Part shown: positions 47,241 through 63,283 of the stretch, in pieces
Layout of the letters: each line of letters starts with the position of its first letter
Numbering within the stretch: the stretch's first letter is position 1
Origin: Myxocyprinus asiaticus
Lineage: Eukaryota; Chordata; Actinopteri; Cypriniformes; Catostomidae
Direction of reading: 5' to 3'
NCBI RefSeq assembly: GCF_019703515.2
Contig: NC_059359.1
Span: 2,779,001-2,843,000 of the forward strand
Length of the DNA: 64,000 nt
Program-made: the position numbers and the translations under genes
The notes under the pieces: model-generated
What the model was told of the DNA's origin: nothing
What the model saw: only the letters and a program-made list of their open reading frames with translations
Databases searched by the model: none

Positions 47241-48679
47241 AGGAATATTCTGGGTTCAATACAATACAAGGTCAATCGACAGCATTTGTGGCATAATATT
47301 CATTAACACAAAAATTACTTTTGACTCGTCCCTCATTTTCTTTAAAAAAAAAAAAAAATGCTAAAATCTGGGTTACGGTGAGGCACTTACAATGGAAGTG
47401 AATGGGGGCCAATCCATAAAAGTTCAAATTAGGGCTGTCAAAATTAAAAATTTTAATTACATTAATTATTAATTAATCAGATTAATCACAATTTATCGCA
47501 TACGTAAATATTTGCCAGGAAATCCCCTCAAATAGCAATAATTCAGTATATAATGATTAAATAAATATAAATAGTTATATTTAAATAGCTAAAAAATAAT
47601 AATACAGATAATTAAAATGCACCACATTATTTTGGCACTCAAGTGACGATACAAAAGTGGCATTAGAATTCAATATATTGTTTATTTGCATATTATTGAA
47701 CATAAGCCAATCATTGGCCTACAGTTCACAGCAATCCATTTTGCAACTGAATTTGTCAATCAGTTTGAGATTTATTATAAGGGCTTGTTTAAGGACGTGT
47801 CAATCTACACCTGCGTCAGATGGACGCATTTGGAGGGTCTCGGCTATGTCGCGTCATAAACATACAGTTTTTGGGTCACTGTATCAAGTTAAACATAGTT
47901 TAATACTTAGAAAAACACATCTTGAGATCCCTGCATTCAGATTTTGCACTCCATCAAGCTGTGTTTATACCCAAGAACATGTCCTCGTGTTGTGCTCTCG
48001 TTAAGTGTGGTTTGCTCTCTGTATAAGCTGCTCGTTGCCTATACAGCTGAAGTTTCACTTACTGCCCCCTGGAGAAAACAGGTGGTACTACAAGCTTAAA
48101 TTGCTTATATGGAAGGAATATTCCTAATTACGGGCCGGGAACATGATTAATTGCATAATGTTTTTTAACGCATTATTTTTATATAATTAATCGCACCGAA
48201 TTAACACGTTAAATCGACAGCCCTAGTTAAAATACCCACTGTTTCAAAAGTATAGCCACAAGATGTAAACAATATGTGTGTTAACATGATTTTAGTGTGA
48301 TAAAATCACTTACTAACCTTTTCTGTGTAAAGTTATATGCAGGTTAACAACAGTTGCCATTACGATGTAACGCCGTAAACCCTAAACTGACCATGATAAC
48401 AACATTTAGAAAATTTTACAGCTCAAATAATATACAAATTTTAACAGAAGAATTAATGAAAGTGCTTTTATAAAATTATAAGTGTCACATTTCTGCCTTT
48501 AAATCCTCCAAAAATTGGCCCCATTGACTTCCATTGTAAGTGCCTCACTGTAAACCCAGATTTTAGCTTTTTTTTTTAAGAAAAGAAGGGATGATTCGAA
48601 ATTAATTTTTGTGGTAATCAACATTACGCCACAAATGCTGTTGACTGAGCTTAACTTGTATTGAATGTGGAATATTCCT
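47241..48679 (+). mobile_element. Angel-like fold-back MITE, copy 3, split by hAT
   Basis: TTAA duplications at 47237-47240 and 48680-48683 flank AGGAATATTCTGGGTTCAAT ... TTGAATGTGGAATATTCCT. The two arms are long inverted copies (GACAGCATTTGTGGCATAAT / GCCACAAATGCTGTTGACTG). A 796-bp hAT element interrupts it; without that the element is about 640 bp. Confidence 0.9.
47430..48225. mobile_element. hAT-type MITE, complete
   Basis: Starts TAGGGCTGTCAAAATTAAAA and ends TTAAATCGACAGCCCTA. The flanking 8-bp sequences GTTCAAAT (47422-47429) and GTTAAAAT (48226-48233) differ at one base, as expected for a hAT target duplication. Its right half matches 9225-9565. Non-coding: the frame 47657-48004 has no motif. 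Confidence 0.9.
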
Positions 48680-48712
48680 TTAATAAAAGCCAATGTTATA
48701 GTTTATAATATA

Positions 48713-50323
48713 CAGTGCATCCAGAAAGTATTCACAACGCTTCACTTTTTCCACATTTTGTTATGTTACAGCCTTAGTCCAAAATGGATTAAATTCATTA
48801 TTTTCCTCAATTCTACAAACAATACCCCATAATGACAACATGAAAGAAGTTTGTTTGAAATCTTTGCAAATTTATTAAAAATAAAAAACGAAGAAAATCA
48901 CATGTACATAAGTATTCACAGCCTTTGCTCAATACTTTGTTGAAGCACCTTTGGCACCAATTACAGCCTCAAGTCTTTGAGTATGATGCTACAAGCTTGG
49001 CACACCTATTTTTGGGCAGTTTCTCCCATTCTACTTTGCAGGACCTCTCAAGCTCCATCAGGTTGGATGGGGAGCATCGGTGTACAGCCATTTTCAGATC
49101 TCTCCAGAGATGTTCAATCGGGTTCAAGTCTGGGCTCTGGCTGGGCCACTCAAGGACATTCACAGAGTTGTCCCGGAGCACACTTTGTTATCTTGGCTGT
49201 GTGCTTAGGGTCGTTGTCCTGTTGGAAGATGAACCTTCGCCCCAGTCTGAGGTCCAGAGCGCTCTGGAGCAGGTTTTCATCAAGGATGTCTCTGTACATT
49301 GCTGCATTCATCTTTCCCTCGATCCTGACTAGTCTCCCAGTTCCTGCCGCTGAAAAACATCCCCACAGCATGATGCTGCCACCACCATGCTTCACTGTAG
49401 GGATTTTATTGGCCAGGTGATGAGCGGTGCCTGGTTTCCTCCAGACATGACGCTTGCCATTCAGGCCAAAGAGTTCAATCTTTGTTTGAAAGACAAATGG
49501 TCTGAGAGTCCTTCAGGTGCCTTTTGGCAAACTCCAGGTGGGCTGTCATGTGCCTTTTACTGAGGAGTGTCTTCCGTCTGACCACTCTACCATACAGGCC
49601 TGATTGGTGGAGTGCTGCAGAGATGGTTGTTCTTCTGGAAGGTTCTCCTCTCTCCACAGAGAAATGCTGGAGCTCTGTCAGAGTGACCATCGGGTTCTTG
49701 GTCACCTCCCTGACTAAGGCCCTTCTCCCCCGATCGCTCAGTTTGGCCGGGCGGCCAGCTCTAGGAAGAGTCCTGGTGGTTCCAAACTTCTTCCATTTAC
49801 GGATGATGGAGGCCACTGTGCTCATTGGGACCTTCAATACTGCAGACATTTTTCTGTACCCTTCCCCAGATCTGTGCCTCGATACAATCCTGTCTCGGAG
49901 GTCTACAGACAATTCCTTGGACTTCATGGCTTGGTTTGTGCTCTGACATGCACTGTTAACTGTGGGACCTTATATAGACAGGTGTGTGCCTTTCCAAATC
50001 ATGTCCAATCAACTGAATTTACCACAGGTGGACTCCAATCAAGTTGTAGAAACATCTCAAGGATGATCAGTGGAAACAGGATGCACCTGAGCTCAATTTT
50101 GAGTGTCATGGCAAAGGCTGTGAATACTTATGTACATGTGATTTTGTTTTTATTTGTAATAAATTTGCAAAGATTTCAAACAAACTTCTTTCACATTGTC
50201 ATTATGGGGTATTGTTTGTAGAATTTTGAGGAAAGTAATGAATTTAATCCATTTTGGAATAAGGCTGTAACATAACAAAATGTGGAAAAAGTGAAGCGCT
50301 GTGAATACTTTCCGGATGCACTG
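48713..50323 (-). mobile_element. Complete Tc1-like transposon with long TIRs
   Basis: TIRs of about 215 bp (48713-48930 and 50107-50323) start CAGTGCATCCRGAAAGTATT, with TA duplications at 48711-48712 and 50324-50325. Each TIR ends with a second related repeat (ATGTACATAAGTATTCACAG), the IR/DR layout. The transposase is on the minus strand. Confidence 0.95.
48969..49927 (-). pseudogene. Tc1 transposase, near complete, inactive
   Basis: Starts MKSKELSVDLRDRIV. It has a paired-like DNA-binding region, the AGRPAKLS hook, [21 protein letters not shown] with the second aspartate and DLNPIEHLW with the catalytic glutamate. A deletion and frame change near 49485 removes the WSDE block with the first catalytic aspartate. 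A second frameshift lies near 49185, and a late one near 48972 cuts the C-terminus. Otherwise the sequence is well preserved, so inactivation is fairly recent relative to other copies here. Confidence 0.92.
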
Positions 50324-50325
50324 TA

Positions 50326-51003
50326 TAAGGACAGAAATGACTAAGCTGTGAATGATGCTGCTATATACACAATATAAACTGATAACAAATATATGATTTT
50401 AATAAAATATTGTGATTGTCTTTGGAACTTGAATGATTTATATAATTTATTCATTTAATTTACTGCATATATTAACAGGAGTTTTACCAATAAACCGGTT
50501 TAAACTAATTCATTTATAATATGCACAATTGTTTGACGTTTATGACAAACCTAATCTTATTAAAATCCCTTTGTTCACTTTCATTTGTCTACACGTTTAC
50601 AAGATAGACAGCTCACGAGGTTTGGGAACAGAGGTAATGTATTCCTGGCACATCCTGCTGTACATTAAAAATAAAACTCAAATGGTGTGAAAAGTGTGGG
50701 TACCAATTTGTAGCTCTCTTTTCATTTTAGATTTACATATCTGGTGAAAACCCCAACATGAGTTTATTTACAGTACATATAAAACTGTATCTGCTTGAAA
50801 AGAGAATTTCTGACATACGGAATAATCTTAGTATGCATGTGAAGAAACTATATCATAGGGAATAATCAAACAGCTCATGTGGTGGGAAAATTATTTAGCT
50901 CTCTGGAGAAACACTGTAGAGTATAAACAAACAAAAATCGTGTAACTTTTAATCTTTTCCCAACATCAAGAGCATAAGAGTACCATTCTTTGGCTAATAG
51001 GTT
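50326..51003. other. Intergenic, no gene seen
   Basis: AT-rich, no supported feature. Confidence 0.4.
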
Positions 51004-51390
51004 TAAAGGGAAAGTGCACCCAAAAAAGAAACTCCTGTCATTATTTACTCCCCCTCATGTTGTTCAGAAACGATACACTATTGTTTATCTGTACAATATT
51101 AAAGGTGCAACAGTTTGAATATAAATTGAGTATGAGATTTAAGAGCTGTAGTGAAGGGGAAGATTTTTAGTGAATAACGACGTACATTTCAGTCTGTTGC
51201 TAACACAAAACTATTGAATAACTATAGATTTTGAATATAGTGCATGAGTTGTATAGACTAATTTTTATGGTGTTTTTTGCCTTTTGTGTTGACTGACAGA
51301 TCTATGTCAAGATTCTTCAGAAGTTCTCCTTTTCTGTTCAACATGAGGGTGAGTAAATAATGACAAGGCTTTCATTTTTGAGTGTACTAG
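51004..51390. mobile_element. AGTTCACCC-type MITE, degraded
   Basis: Left end TTAAAGGGAAAGTGCACCCA with TTATTTACTCCCCCTCATGT. The right end CATGAGGGTGAGTAAATAAT is its inverted counterpart. Confidence 0.7.
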
Positions 51391-52363
51391 TAAGAGTTTT
51401 CTAAAAAATGAAAAAATCTTCTTTTCTTGACCCATTTTTGTCCCAACTAGAAAACGAGCAAACTGAGTGCCGATGCTCAACAATCCATGAAACTGAACAG
51501 GCACAATGTGAGTAGAAATAGAGGGAATAAAACCCCACGAAGTGTGACGGCTCTGGGACAAAAGCAGGAAGAGAAAGAAGAGTCGTGCATTATTCAGTCT
51601 GTTTCCTCTCTTTAATGCCACTGACAATGGGAAGTGGAGGTGAAGTGCCATCGTCACATCTTTATAGAACTGTGACCGCAAACCAACAGAACTAGATATC
51701 AGTGAATCTGGCGTAACACTTTAATAAATGCATTTAATATGGAATTTTGGCATTGTGGAATTCCGGATTCTGATTGGCTGACAGACGTTCCAAGCTGTTC
51801 ATTCATTTTCTTTAACAGCAGGACTGTGAACTTGTCCATTTCACTCTTGCCCGAGCCAATTATGTCTTTTTATTTAATGCATAATGAAGGTATTTTTATT
51901 CTCAATGCATAATAATGCATTCATAATGCTTTAACGTATACCTAACAATCAGTGTGTTCACATGAATAAATTGTGACCATATTTATAATGCATTATAATA
52001 CATTTCTATTCATAGTCACACCTTATAAAGAGTAGAATGTATTTCAAATATGATACACACACCTTTTCATGTGTCATAATCAGTTTTGGGTGTAATCTGG
52101 TTAAGTAAATAAGTAATCAGATTACAATTTATATAAGAAATCATTAGTTTGAAGTGGATTACTTTTGAGTAACTTACCAAACACTGGTCATAATGCCGTA
52201 TACTCAGTGTAGCTATGAATATGTAAGCATTATAAAGTGTTTTAACTGTGGCTTATCCTACAAGATGAAGTTCAATTTGATTCCTCATCATGATGAGACC
52301 CCCTAAAATAATTATTAAGACCATCCACATGAGACCTTTCATGTGATTATGATGAACAAACTA

Positions 52364-52417
<54 letters not shown>

Positions 52418-53369
52418 AACATAAGTGATCAACCCTGAGTGGAAATTATTCCTAATCCTGCAATTAATAAAACACATATAAAGCCCATGGGCTGTTAGAA
52501 ATCTAATGTGTGCATACTGTAATAAGTTCAGAGAACTTTATGAAACTAAACCATGCCATTAATTTTGCCTGGGCTAATTACTAGACACTTGCCTGTCCTG
52601 AAAACAGTATATGAAAAAAAGACACCAACAAGATTTGTGCACTTGTTTTAAATGTATAAAGTCGCACAGATCATTTACCAGTATTTGAAAATATTCAACA
52701 ATGAGAGACGTTAAAATGAACAACGATAAGCACTACCGTAATTAATAGTGCAAATAACTGCAAACTTATCATTTTACAGAAACACCTGAGGAAAATTTAA
52801 AGAACAATCTTTCATGAACTTCCATAAAGATTAGAAAAGAGAAAATGTGTAGAACAATTAATAACATGAATCAGGCACATTCATCTGGTAATGTTCGACA
52901 GCTTTGACTCTTCACATTCACCATCGATGCTTTGACACGACTGTGACCAGCAGAACTGGGCGACATAGCTAAAGAAGCTTGTTATTTTTCAACCTCTTCA
53001 CAATATTTAATATATATCTGAATATGTATTCGTTCCAAAAAATGGCTTAGAAAATAGTTATTTTCTTCTCTCAATCAGAGGAACTATCATTTCAATCAAA
53101 CAGTAACTGTTCCAAGTATATTCAGAATGTTTAAAGTACAATACAGTAAAATTAGTAAATAATCAAGGTATGTTTTCAACACCGTTTATCAAGTAAAAAA
53201 AGGACAAATTACATATTATTTTATTTTATTTCTATGCACCAGTATTTACCAACATACCAACATTCTACTAAAACGTTTTAATATATGAAAAACACCATGT
53301 GTGGATTTGGCAAACAACTTTTTTATCAACGTATCAACTCTTAATGTTGTATTTTGTTACGGAAGATTA
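51391..53369. other. Intergenic with GA microsatellite
   Basis: A GA microsatellite at 52369-52414. The 124-residue minus frame at 51307-51681 has no motif. No gene seen. Confidence 0.4.
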
Positions 53370-54749
<1,380 letters not shown>

Positions 54750-54751
54750 TA

Positions 54752-55370
54752 AATCAGAGGTGCTATTGAAACATTTCAATCTTAATGCTCGCAAACTTGT
54801 GCGACAAGGAAGAATCGCAGTACTAGCCTAATGACAAGCTTTTTAGGAAACATAATGGCTCAAAAAAGCATATAAAAATCATCGCGACATTCACAATGTT
54901 GCTTCATTTTATATCGCCAGCAAAATCATTGTTAATATATGGTCAATACATCACCCAGCCCTTGTGGTCACATAGTGTCAGACTCTGTGAAAGTGTGTTT
55001 TAACTCTTTTGTGATGCTGGTCTTTGAAACGTGTCGTGTTTAAAATAAAGAGTTTATGAAGATGGGCACTAGAATCACATTAAAACAATCAACTTGCTTT
55101 CCACCCTGTTTATGATATCATTCAACTTATTAACAATATTTAAAATGATTACAACTCTTGCAAGGCAGCACTACATTGATATTCCTCACACATTCTGGTT
55201 AGGCGTTTGTTCCAAAGTATCAAACTCACGCAATTAATAACGGAATGTACGTACAGACTTGGTTTTGTACATAATTTATGCTTTAGGTGTGCTTTTTTTT
55301 ATTTTTTTATTTTTTATTTTTTTTACTTTATGCTTTTTTAAGGAATTTAAGATTAAAGTTTTAAAATCAT
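54752..55370. other. Intergenic, no gene seen
   Basis: A T-rich run at 55292-55324. No supported feature. Confidence 0.4.
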
Positions 55371-55612
55371 GTTTCCATCCAAGCTATTATCGCAAATGCA
55401 GTTTGTGAATAAAGCAGCGTTTGCATCCCATGTGTTTAAGAGAACAAAATAGAGATGCTGCGGAAATTTGCGCAAAATAGAAATGAAATGTATCCCCCTC
55501 AGTTGAGCTTATACGCTACGTTTTCTTATGTGAACTTTGGAGAATTTTTCAAATCTTGGTGCATTTTATCCCGCAATATTCCAAAATTTGCATAAAAATA
55601 TGTGGATGGAAA
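55371..55612. mobile_element. GTTTCCATCC fold-back MITE
   Basis: GTTTCCATCC at 55371 and GGATGGAAAC ending at 55612 form short terminal inverted repeats around AT-rich DNA with mirrored TTTGCG/CGCAAA blocks. Confidence 0.55.
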
Positions 55613-55842
55613 CCAAGCTAGTGATGACATCATTGTCATATTTGCATACCGAATTTCGATTGGTCTACTCTCTTGCATCTTTTTGCATAATTAGTTGTGA
55701 TTTCTAGACTTTCTTGCATATATTTAACCAATTATAGCTGCCTTTACAGCATAAATCATTTTCTTAATCAGAATTTTGTCTTGTATTCCAGTAAATATAT
55801 CTAAACATCCCTAAAACAAAATATGGGTATCATCTATTTTAC

Positions 55843-56016
55843 AGTGTCCCTGTTATACATACAATGTGTAATGACTATAGTAATAACAGTAAATGATGCA
55901 TAATTAGAAGTAAATAACCCTAAACCAAACCCTAAACCTAAACCTATAGTAAGTACATGTTGTTAAGTAATATTACTCAGTACTTACATGTGTAATTACA
56001 ATGTAACAAGGACACT
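55843..56016. mobile_element. AGTGTCCYTGTTA MITE
   Basis: AGTGTCCCTGTTATACAT at 55843 is mirrored by ATGTAACAAGGACACT ending at 56016, with AAACCCTAAACCTAAACC in the middle. Confidence 0.75.
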
Positions 56017-56040
56017 AAAATAAAGAGTCTCCAAAATATG

Positions 56041-56046
56041 TTTATT
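56041..56046 (-). promoter_or_regulatory. Candidate man1c1 polyadenylation signal
   Basis: The first canonical AATAAA on the minus strand downstream of the man1c1 stop, about 810 bp away. Use is unproven; earlier non-canonical signals are possible. Confidence 0.3.
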
Positions 56047-56799
56047 TGAGAAACAAAAGTGTTTGGTAATAAGACTTGTTTACGGAGAGTCGATTCTTCG
56101 ACTCTGAGGCTTTGGGACGTGACATGATCTTTTGTCTTTCATACTATCAATTTGAATAAAGCATTGCTTTGCCAAGAAAGTTAGTCTGCAATTGTCTCTT
56201 GGAATTGCTTCCATGGTTTCTGAAAACCTGGAATTGGACTTCTGCTGCCTTGCAAGCACAACTGTTTCCTTCAAGAAATGTAAATCTAGTTTTGTACAAT
56301 AGATTTGAACTTTTATCCTTAAATTTATCAAAGGATAGTATGGAAATACCTTGGTCCTTGCTTTACCTCCTCATAAAAAAAAGATTATACCACATAATTG
56401 GACATAAAACTAGACAGAGAAAAGTATCATGGTGTTCAGAGAGAAAATCAAATGGAGAGCGCAAACGCTTTAGCAGAAGAGTTGGGAGAGGAATGCACAA
56501 TGAAAGGCTGAAAGAAAAGAAATTACAGGCGAGGGGTGAAGAAAAGTGGTTTTCTCTTTACATACTGCACGCTTCCCACAGATTTGGGGCTGCAAGTTAT
56601 TCTGTTTCCTCACAGAGGAAAGAAGCAAAGGAAAAAAGGTGCTCTTCTTATGAAAGTCACGTTTTACTTTGATTGTCCAGATATACAAGAGATATACAAT
56701 CACAGCGTATATATTTGACAAGATCCTTTTCAGGAAAGGAGCTGAGAATTCATGTCAGGGCCCTTGAGGTCGTGGCCCTGCATTTTGAATCAGTGTTTC

Positions 56800-56800
<1 letters not shown>

Positions 56801-56831
<31 letters not shown>
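56801..56831. repeat. CA/TG microsatellite in man1c1 3' UTR
   Basis: About 15 TG dinucleotides, 23 bp beyond the man1c1 stop codon. Confidence 0.95.
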
Positions 56832-56832
<1 letters not shown>

Positions 56833-56853
56833 CTGTACATGGAATGGTCAGTT

Positions 56854-57015
<162 letters not shown>

Positions 57016-57089
57016 TCACAGAGCGAGGGTTAACACATTTATTAAAAATAACTCACTTCACATGTTTCAATGTTCCCACACTTTTTGAC

Positions 57090-58140
57090 CATTTTTTATG
57101 ACTTTTCCAGTCATTCAAATAACTGGATTTTTAAAAATCTTTTTATAGTAATTATATAGAGTCATTTCTAGCCAATAAAATATTTTAGAGCAGAGCATAA
57201 CTAGATGTACAGTGTATTCATTGTAGAAATTTCCATGATTTTAATATGTAACTAATTCCATGAGTTTTTTCCATATTTTTAATATTAAACCATTTTCCAC
57301 TATTCCAAAAAACAAAGAAATAAATAATTTCTATGACTTTAAGATTTAACTAAAATCTATTACTCACCATGTTGTTTTAGATTTAACTGAATTTCATGAC
57401 TTAAAAAAATAAAATAAAAAAATGTTAAAAAAAAGTGTAAAAAAATTTCCACAGCTTTTCCATGATTTTTTATTTTATTTTACTAAATTCCATGACTTTT
57501 TTTTTAATTAAATGAATTTCCGCAACTGTTCCACATTTTATAAGATTAAGCTAATTTCTACGCCTTTTCTATGCTTTTTAAGATTTAACTATTTTCCATG
57601 ATTTTTTTAAGATTCAACAAAATTCTATGACTTTTCCATGTTTTTTAAGATTTAACTAATTTCCACGACTTCCTCCCCCCCAAAATGTTTTTTAATTTAA
57701 ATAGAAATAAAATTAAAAACTAAATACGTTTAAACAAATTTTCATGACTTTTCCATATTTTTAATTTTAAACAATTTTCCACTATTCCAAATAAAAAAAA
57801 TAAATAAATAAATAAAATTAAATAAAATAATTTCTACAACTTTAAGATTTAACTGAAATCTATGACTCACCATGTAGTTTTAAGTGTAACTAATTTCCTA
57901 GACTTTTAAAAAAAACAATTTATTAAGTTTAAAAAATGTCCACAACCTTTCCATGATTTTTTTTTAAAGATTTAACTAATTTCCATTACTTTTCTGTAAT
58001 TTTTTTTAAAGATTTAACAAATTTCCATGATTTTTTTTATATTTAACTCATTCCCATGACTTTAAAAGGTTGTATTAATTTCCACTTTACTGCTTGAATT
58101 TCCCAGGCCTGGAAAATCTCTATTTCAACATTTCCATAAC
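57090..58140. repeat. AT-rich degenerate tandem repeat in man1c1 intron
   Basis: Many diverged units of about 40-55 bp built on ATTTCCATGACTTTT and AAGATTTAACTAATTTCC, interrupted by A- and T-runs, fill most of the last intron. Confidence 0.75.
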
Positions 58141-58551
58141 CTTGGGAACCGGGAGGTTTGACTGGTTGAAAATTACCATGGTAAGTACCAAAAGTACCAA
58201 GTATTACTATAAAAAAGATTAAACCAAACCTAACAAATTTAGCTTTAATAGCATATATAGAAATGACTACTGTAACAACCTATTTTGTAAAGGCAGTTAG
58301 CTACTATAGCAATCGGGTAAAAATTTAAATGTAGGTCAATGTAGTTTCAATTTGTCTCGCTCCTATACAGTGTGTTTGCTGGACTTTATGCATCACCTTG
58401 CTGGTTCCACATCATTTTAATAATCCTGATTTTTGCTTCTGAAGTATTGCATGAATTGCATGTATTCTTTGGCCAAATCCAGAGCAGAAGAGTACACAAC
58501 ATACTGAGATGCAACTAAAGCAAATATATACCATTCAAAAGTTTGGAATCG

Positions 58552-58650
58552 ATGTGAAATGTGTGTTTTTGAAAGATATTGACACTTTTATTCACTAATT
58601 AACTTTTGAACTGTGAGTGTGTCTAATAAACACTCACTTATCCACACAAG
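58552..58650. mobile_element. CATTCAAAAGTTTGG MITE fragment
   Basis: ACCATTCAAAAGTTTGGAAT followed by TTTTTGAAAGATATTGACAC resembles one end of a common fish MITE; related end-like sequence (TTTGAACGGTAGTGTA) is at about 38089. No second end. Confidence 0.5.
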
Positions 58651-58805
58651 TGAGGATGGTCAACCTTCCTTTATACAAAGTACAATTATCACTGAATGTA
58701 AATTTCTCTTCCGCGACTGTCTCTTAAACTTACGGATTTCATGATTCAGAGTGTGCTTTAATTCAGCAGGTGTATGAAGAGGAACACAAGCAGTTATTTC
58801 ACTCA

Positions 58806-59003
<198 letters not shown>

Positions 59004-59502
59004 TTAAGGACATTTAAGTTTACTTTAAGCCGCTAAACAGTGTTGGTACTGCATTGGATCGCCACTTGATGTCCAATGTAAATCCAGTTAAGAAACACTG
59101 TCTAATATAATGGTAACCCCAGTTGCATGATGGTAAAAGATACAGGTGATCTGTGAGAATGTTATTTATAATGTGAGAACTGCTTTTTGTTACTTGGTTG
59201 TTTAATTTGAATACAGAATATAAAGAGCTGACATGGCAAATTAATGATGCATTAACCTAGAACAAATCTGCACTCTATTATTAGGGTTGGCTCATGAGTT
59301 TGTTTTGGAAATGTACGTGACAAATCCATTTCTTCTCCACCTCCTGAACCCTGTAATTAACATGTCAGTCTGTTGGAGAGAGAACACACACAACTTTAAC
59401 ACGAGTTATATTAATGTAACAACCATAGCAAACCATTTACAAGGCTAATGTGAGCAAGAACCATTTTAACTGATATTCTCAAACTTTCCTTCCACGTCTA
59501 TT

Positions 59503-59540
59503 TATCTGCCTGTCTGTCTGTCCGTCCGTCCGTCCATCCA
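59503..59540. repeat. TCTG/TCCG microsatellite
   Basis: Tandem CTGT then CCGT tetramers next to the Tc1 remnant. Confidence 0.85.
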
Positions 59541-59545
59541 TGTAG

Positions 59546-60748
59546 ATTAAACCTGCACAATGTTCAGAAGGAATTTTGGATCATTCTTCCTAACAGAACT
59601 GCTTCAGTTCAGCCATATTCTTAGGATATCTGGTGTGAACGACTCTCTTGAGGTCATTCCACAGCATCTCTATTGGGTTAAGGTCTGGGCTCTGACTGGG
59701 ACACTCCAAAAGATGGATTTTCTTTTTTTGAAACCATTCTGTAGTGGATTTACTTTGATGTTTAGGGTCATTGTCCTGCTGCATCTCTCAACTTCTACTA
59801 AGCTTCAGATGGTGCGCAGCAACCCTGATATTATCCTGCGGTTTATCAGATATCTTGATAAACTTGGGGATTCATTTTTCCCACGATGATGGCAAATCAT
59901 GACGCTCCCTCCACCATTCTTCACCGTTGGGATTATGTTTTCATGTTGGTATGCAGTGCCCATTTTACAGCATATGTAGTGCTGTGTGTTCTTCCAACAA
60001 TTTAATCTTAGTTTCATCAGTCCACAAAACATTTTCCCAGTAGCTCCACTAGTAGAGGTCAAGATGGTCTTTGGCAAACTTCAGGTGTGCAGCAATGTTT
60101 TGTTGGAAAGCAGTGGCTTCCTTCATGTTGTCCTGCCATGAACACCATACCTGTTTAATGTTTTCCGTATAGTAGACTCATGAACAGAGATGTTAACCAG
60201 TTCCAATGATTCCTTCAAGTCTTTATCTGTCACTCTAGGGTTCTTTTTTAACCTCATTGAGCATTCTGAGGTGTGCCCTTTGAGTCATCTTGGCAGGACA
60301 GCCACTTCTAGTGAGAGTACCTATAGTACTAAATCATCAGATTGCACAGATGAATATCTAAGCTCTTCGAGATAACTTTATAACCCTTTCCAGCTTTATG
60401 CAAAGCAACAATTCTTGATCGTAGGTCTTCTGAGATCTGTTTTTTGTGAGGCATGATCCACGTCAACAGACGCTTCTTGTGAATAGCAAACTCAAAATGT
60501 TAGAGTGCTTTTTATAAATCAAAGTAGCTCTAACCCACACCTCCAATCTCGTTTCATTAATTGAATGCCAGGTTTGCCAACTCTTGACTTTAATTAGCTT
60601 ATGTTGACGTCATTAGCCTAAGGGTTCACATACTTCTTCCAATTTTGTATACAATATATACAAGAACAATACAATAATTTGTGTGTTATTAGTTAAATTA
60701 GATTGTGTTTGTTCATTATTGTAACTTAGATGAAGATCAAACCAGATA
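59546..60748 (-). mobile_element. Tc1-like remnant in man1c1 intron
   Basis: Same subfamily as 53370-54749 but in opposite orientation. It includes the inner repeat region (GGTTCACATACTTCTTCC at 60622) and most of the transposase. Neither outer terminus with flanking TA is present: the left side breaks near 59546, the right runs into a TATC microsatellite. Confidence 0.85.
59590..60453 (-). pseudogene. Tc1 transposase remnant (intronic)
   Basis: Frames at 60077-59805 and 59784-59590 keep KNTQHYICCK and NGGGSVMI, then [20 protein letters not shown] and DLNPIEMLWNDLKR with the second aspartate and the glutamate. An insertion or frameshift near 59790-59880 breaks the central domain, and the DNA-binding half is fragmentary. 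It lies antisense to nothing: gene and remnant share the minus strand. Confidence 0.88.
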
Positions 60749-60749
60749 T

Positions 60750-62460
<1,711 letters not shown>

Positions 62461-62898
62461 GGGGGCCTGTGTAGCTCAGCGAGTATTGACGCTGACTACC
62501 ACCCCTGGAGTCGCAAGTTCGATTCCAGGGCATGCTGAGTGACTCCAGCCAGGTCTCTTAAGCAACCAAATTGGCCCGGTTGCTAGGGTGGGTAGAGTCA
62601 CGTTGGGTTAACCTCTTTCGTGGTCGCTATAATGTGGTTCTCGCTCTCGGTGGGGCACGTGGTGAGTTGTGCGTGGATACCGCAGAGAATAGCGTGAAGC
62701 CTCCACATGCGCTACGTCTCTGCGTTAACGCGCTCATAAGTGATAAGATGCGCGGATTGATGGTTTCAGACGCGGAGGCAACTGAGATTCGTCCTCCGCC
62801 ACCCGAATTGAGGCGAGTCACAACACCACCATGAGGACTTGGAGCGCATTGGGAACTGGGCATTCCATATTGGGGAGAAAAGGGGAGAAAAAAAATTA
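62461..62898 (+). mobile_element. tRNA-derived SINE, copy 4
   Basis: Plus-strand copy with head GGGGGCCTGTGTAGCTCAGC (A box) and AGTTCGATTCC (B box), the family body GGTTGCTAGG...CGGAGGCAACTGAGATTCG, and an A-rich tail GGAGAAAAGGGGAGAAAAAA. It is antisense to man1c1. No clear target duplication seen. Confidence 0.9.
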
Positions 62899-63074
62899 AA
62901 AAATTCTCATTATTCAAGGGTGATTCTCACTAGAATACAGTCATTTCTACTATATTACAGTAAAATAGGCTAATTAGTGTACATGATTTTAAAAAATGAT
63001 TTTAATCAGCATAAAGTAAAGCCAGTAGAGCAAAAACTGCCATGATGTATAAAAACGGGACAATTTAAATGGCA

Positions 63075-63283
63075 ACACTTTATAAAAATGTTATTATTAT
63101 AAATTTAACATGTACTAAGAAATTTTTTTCTAAATTAAAAGCTGTATATGTTAACATTAGGTAATGCATTAAATATATATATATATATATATATACCAAG
63201 ATTAATAAGTTGTTAGTTAATTGTTAGTTAATGATACCATGCATTTACAAATGTTAACGAATATAACCTTAATGTAAAAGTGT
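63075..63283. mobile_element. ACTTTATAA...AAAGTGT MITE
   Basis: ACACTTTATAAAAATG and AATGTAAAAGTGT are mirrored ends, with GTTAACATTAGGTAATGCAT and ATGCATTTACAAATGTTAAC also mirrored. A central AT microsatellite lies at about 63174-63194. Confidence 0.75.

Noticed and set aside
55915..55945. Telomere-like CCCTAAAC repeats as an interstitial telomere
   Set aside because: Only a few imperfect units, located in the middle of a MITE with clear inverted ends.
62461..62535. Functional tRNA gene
   Set aside because: The A and B boxes belong to a SINE head with a long body and an A-rich tail; the same head occurs in three other copies.
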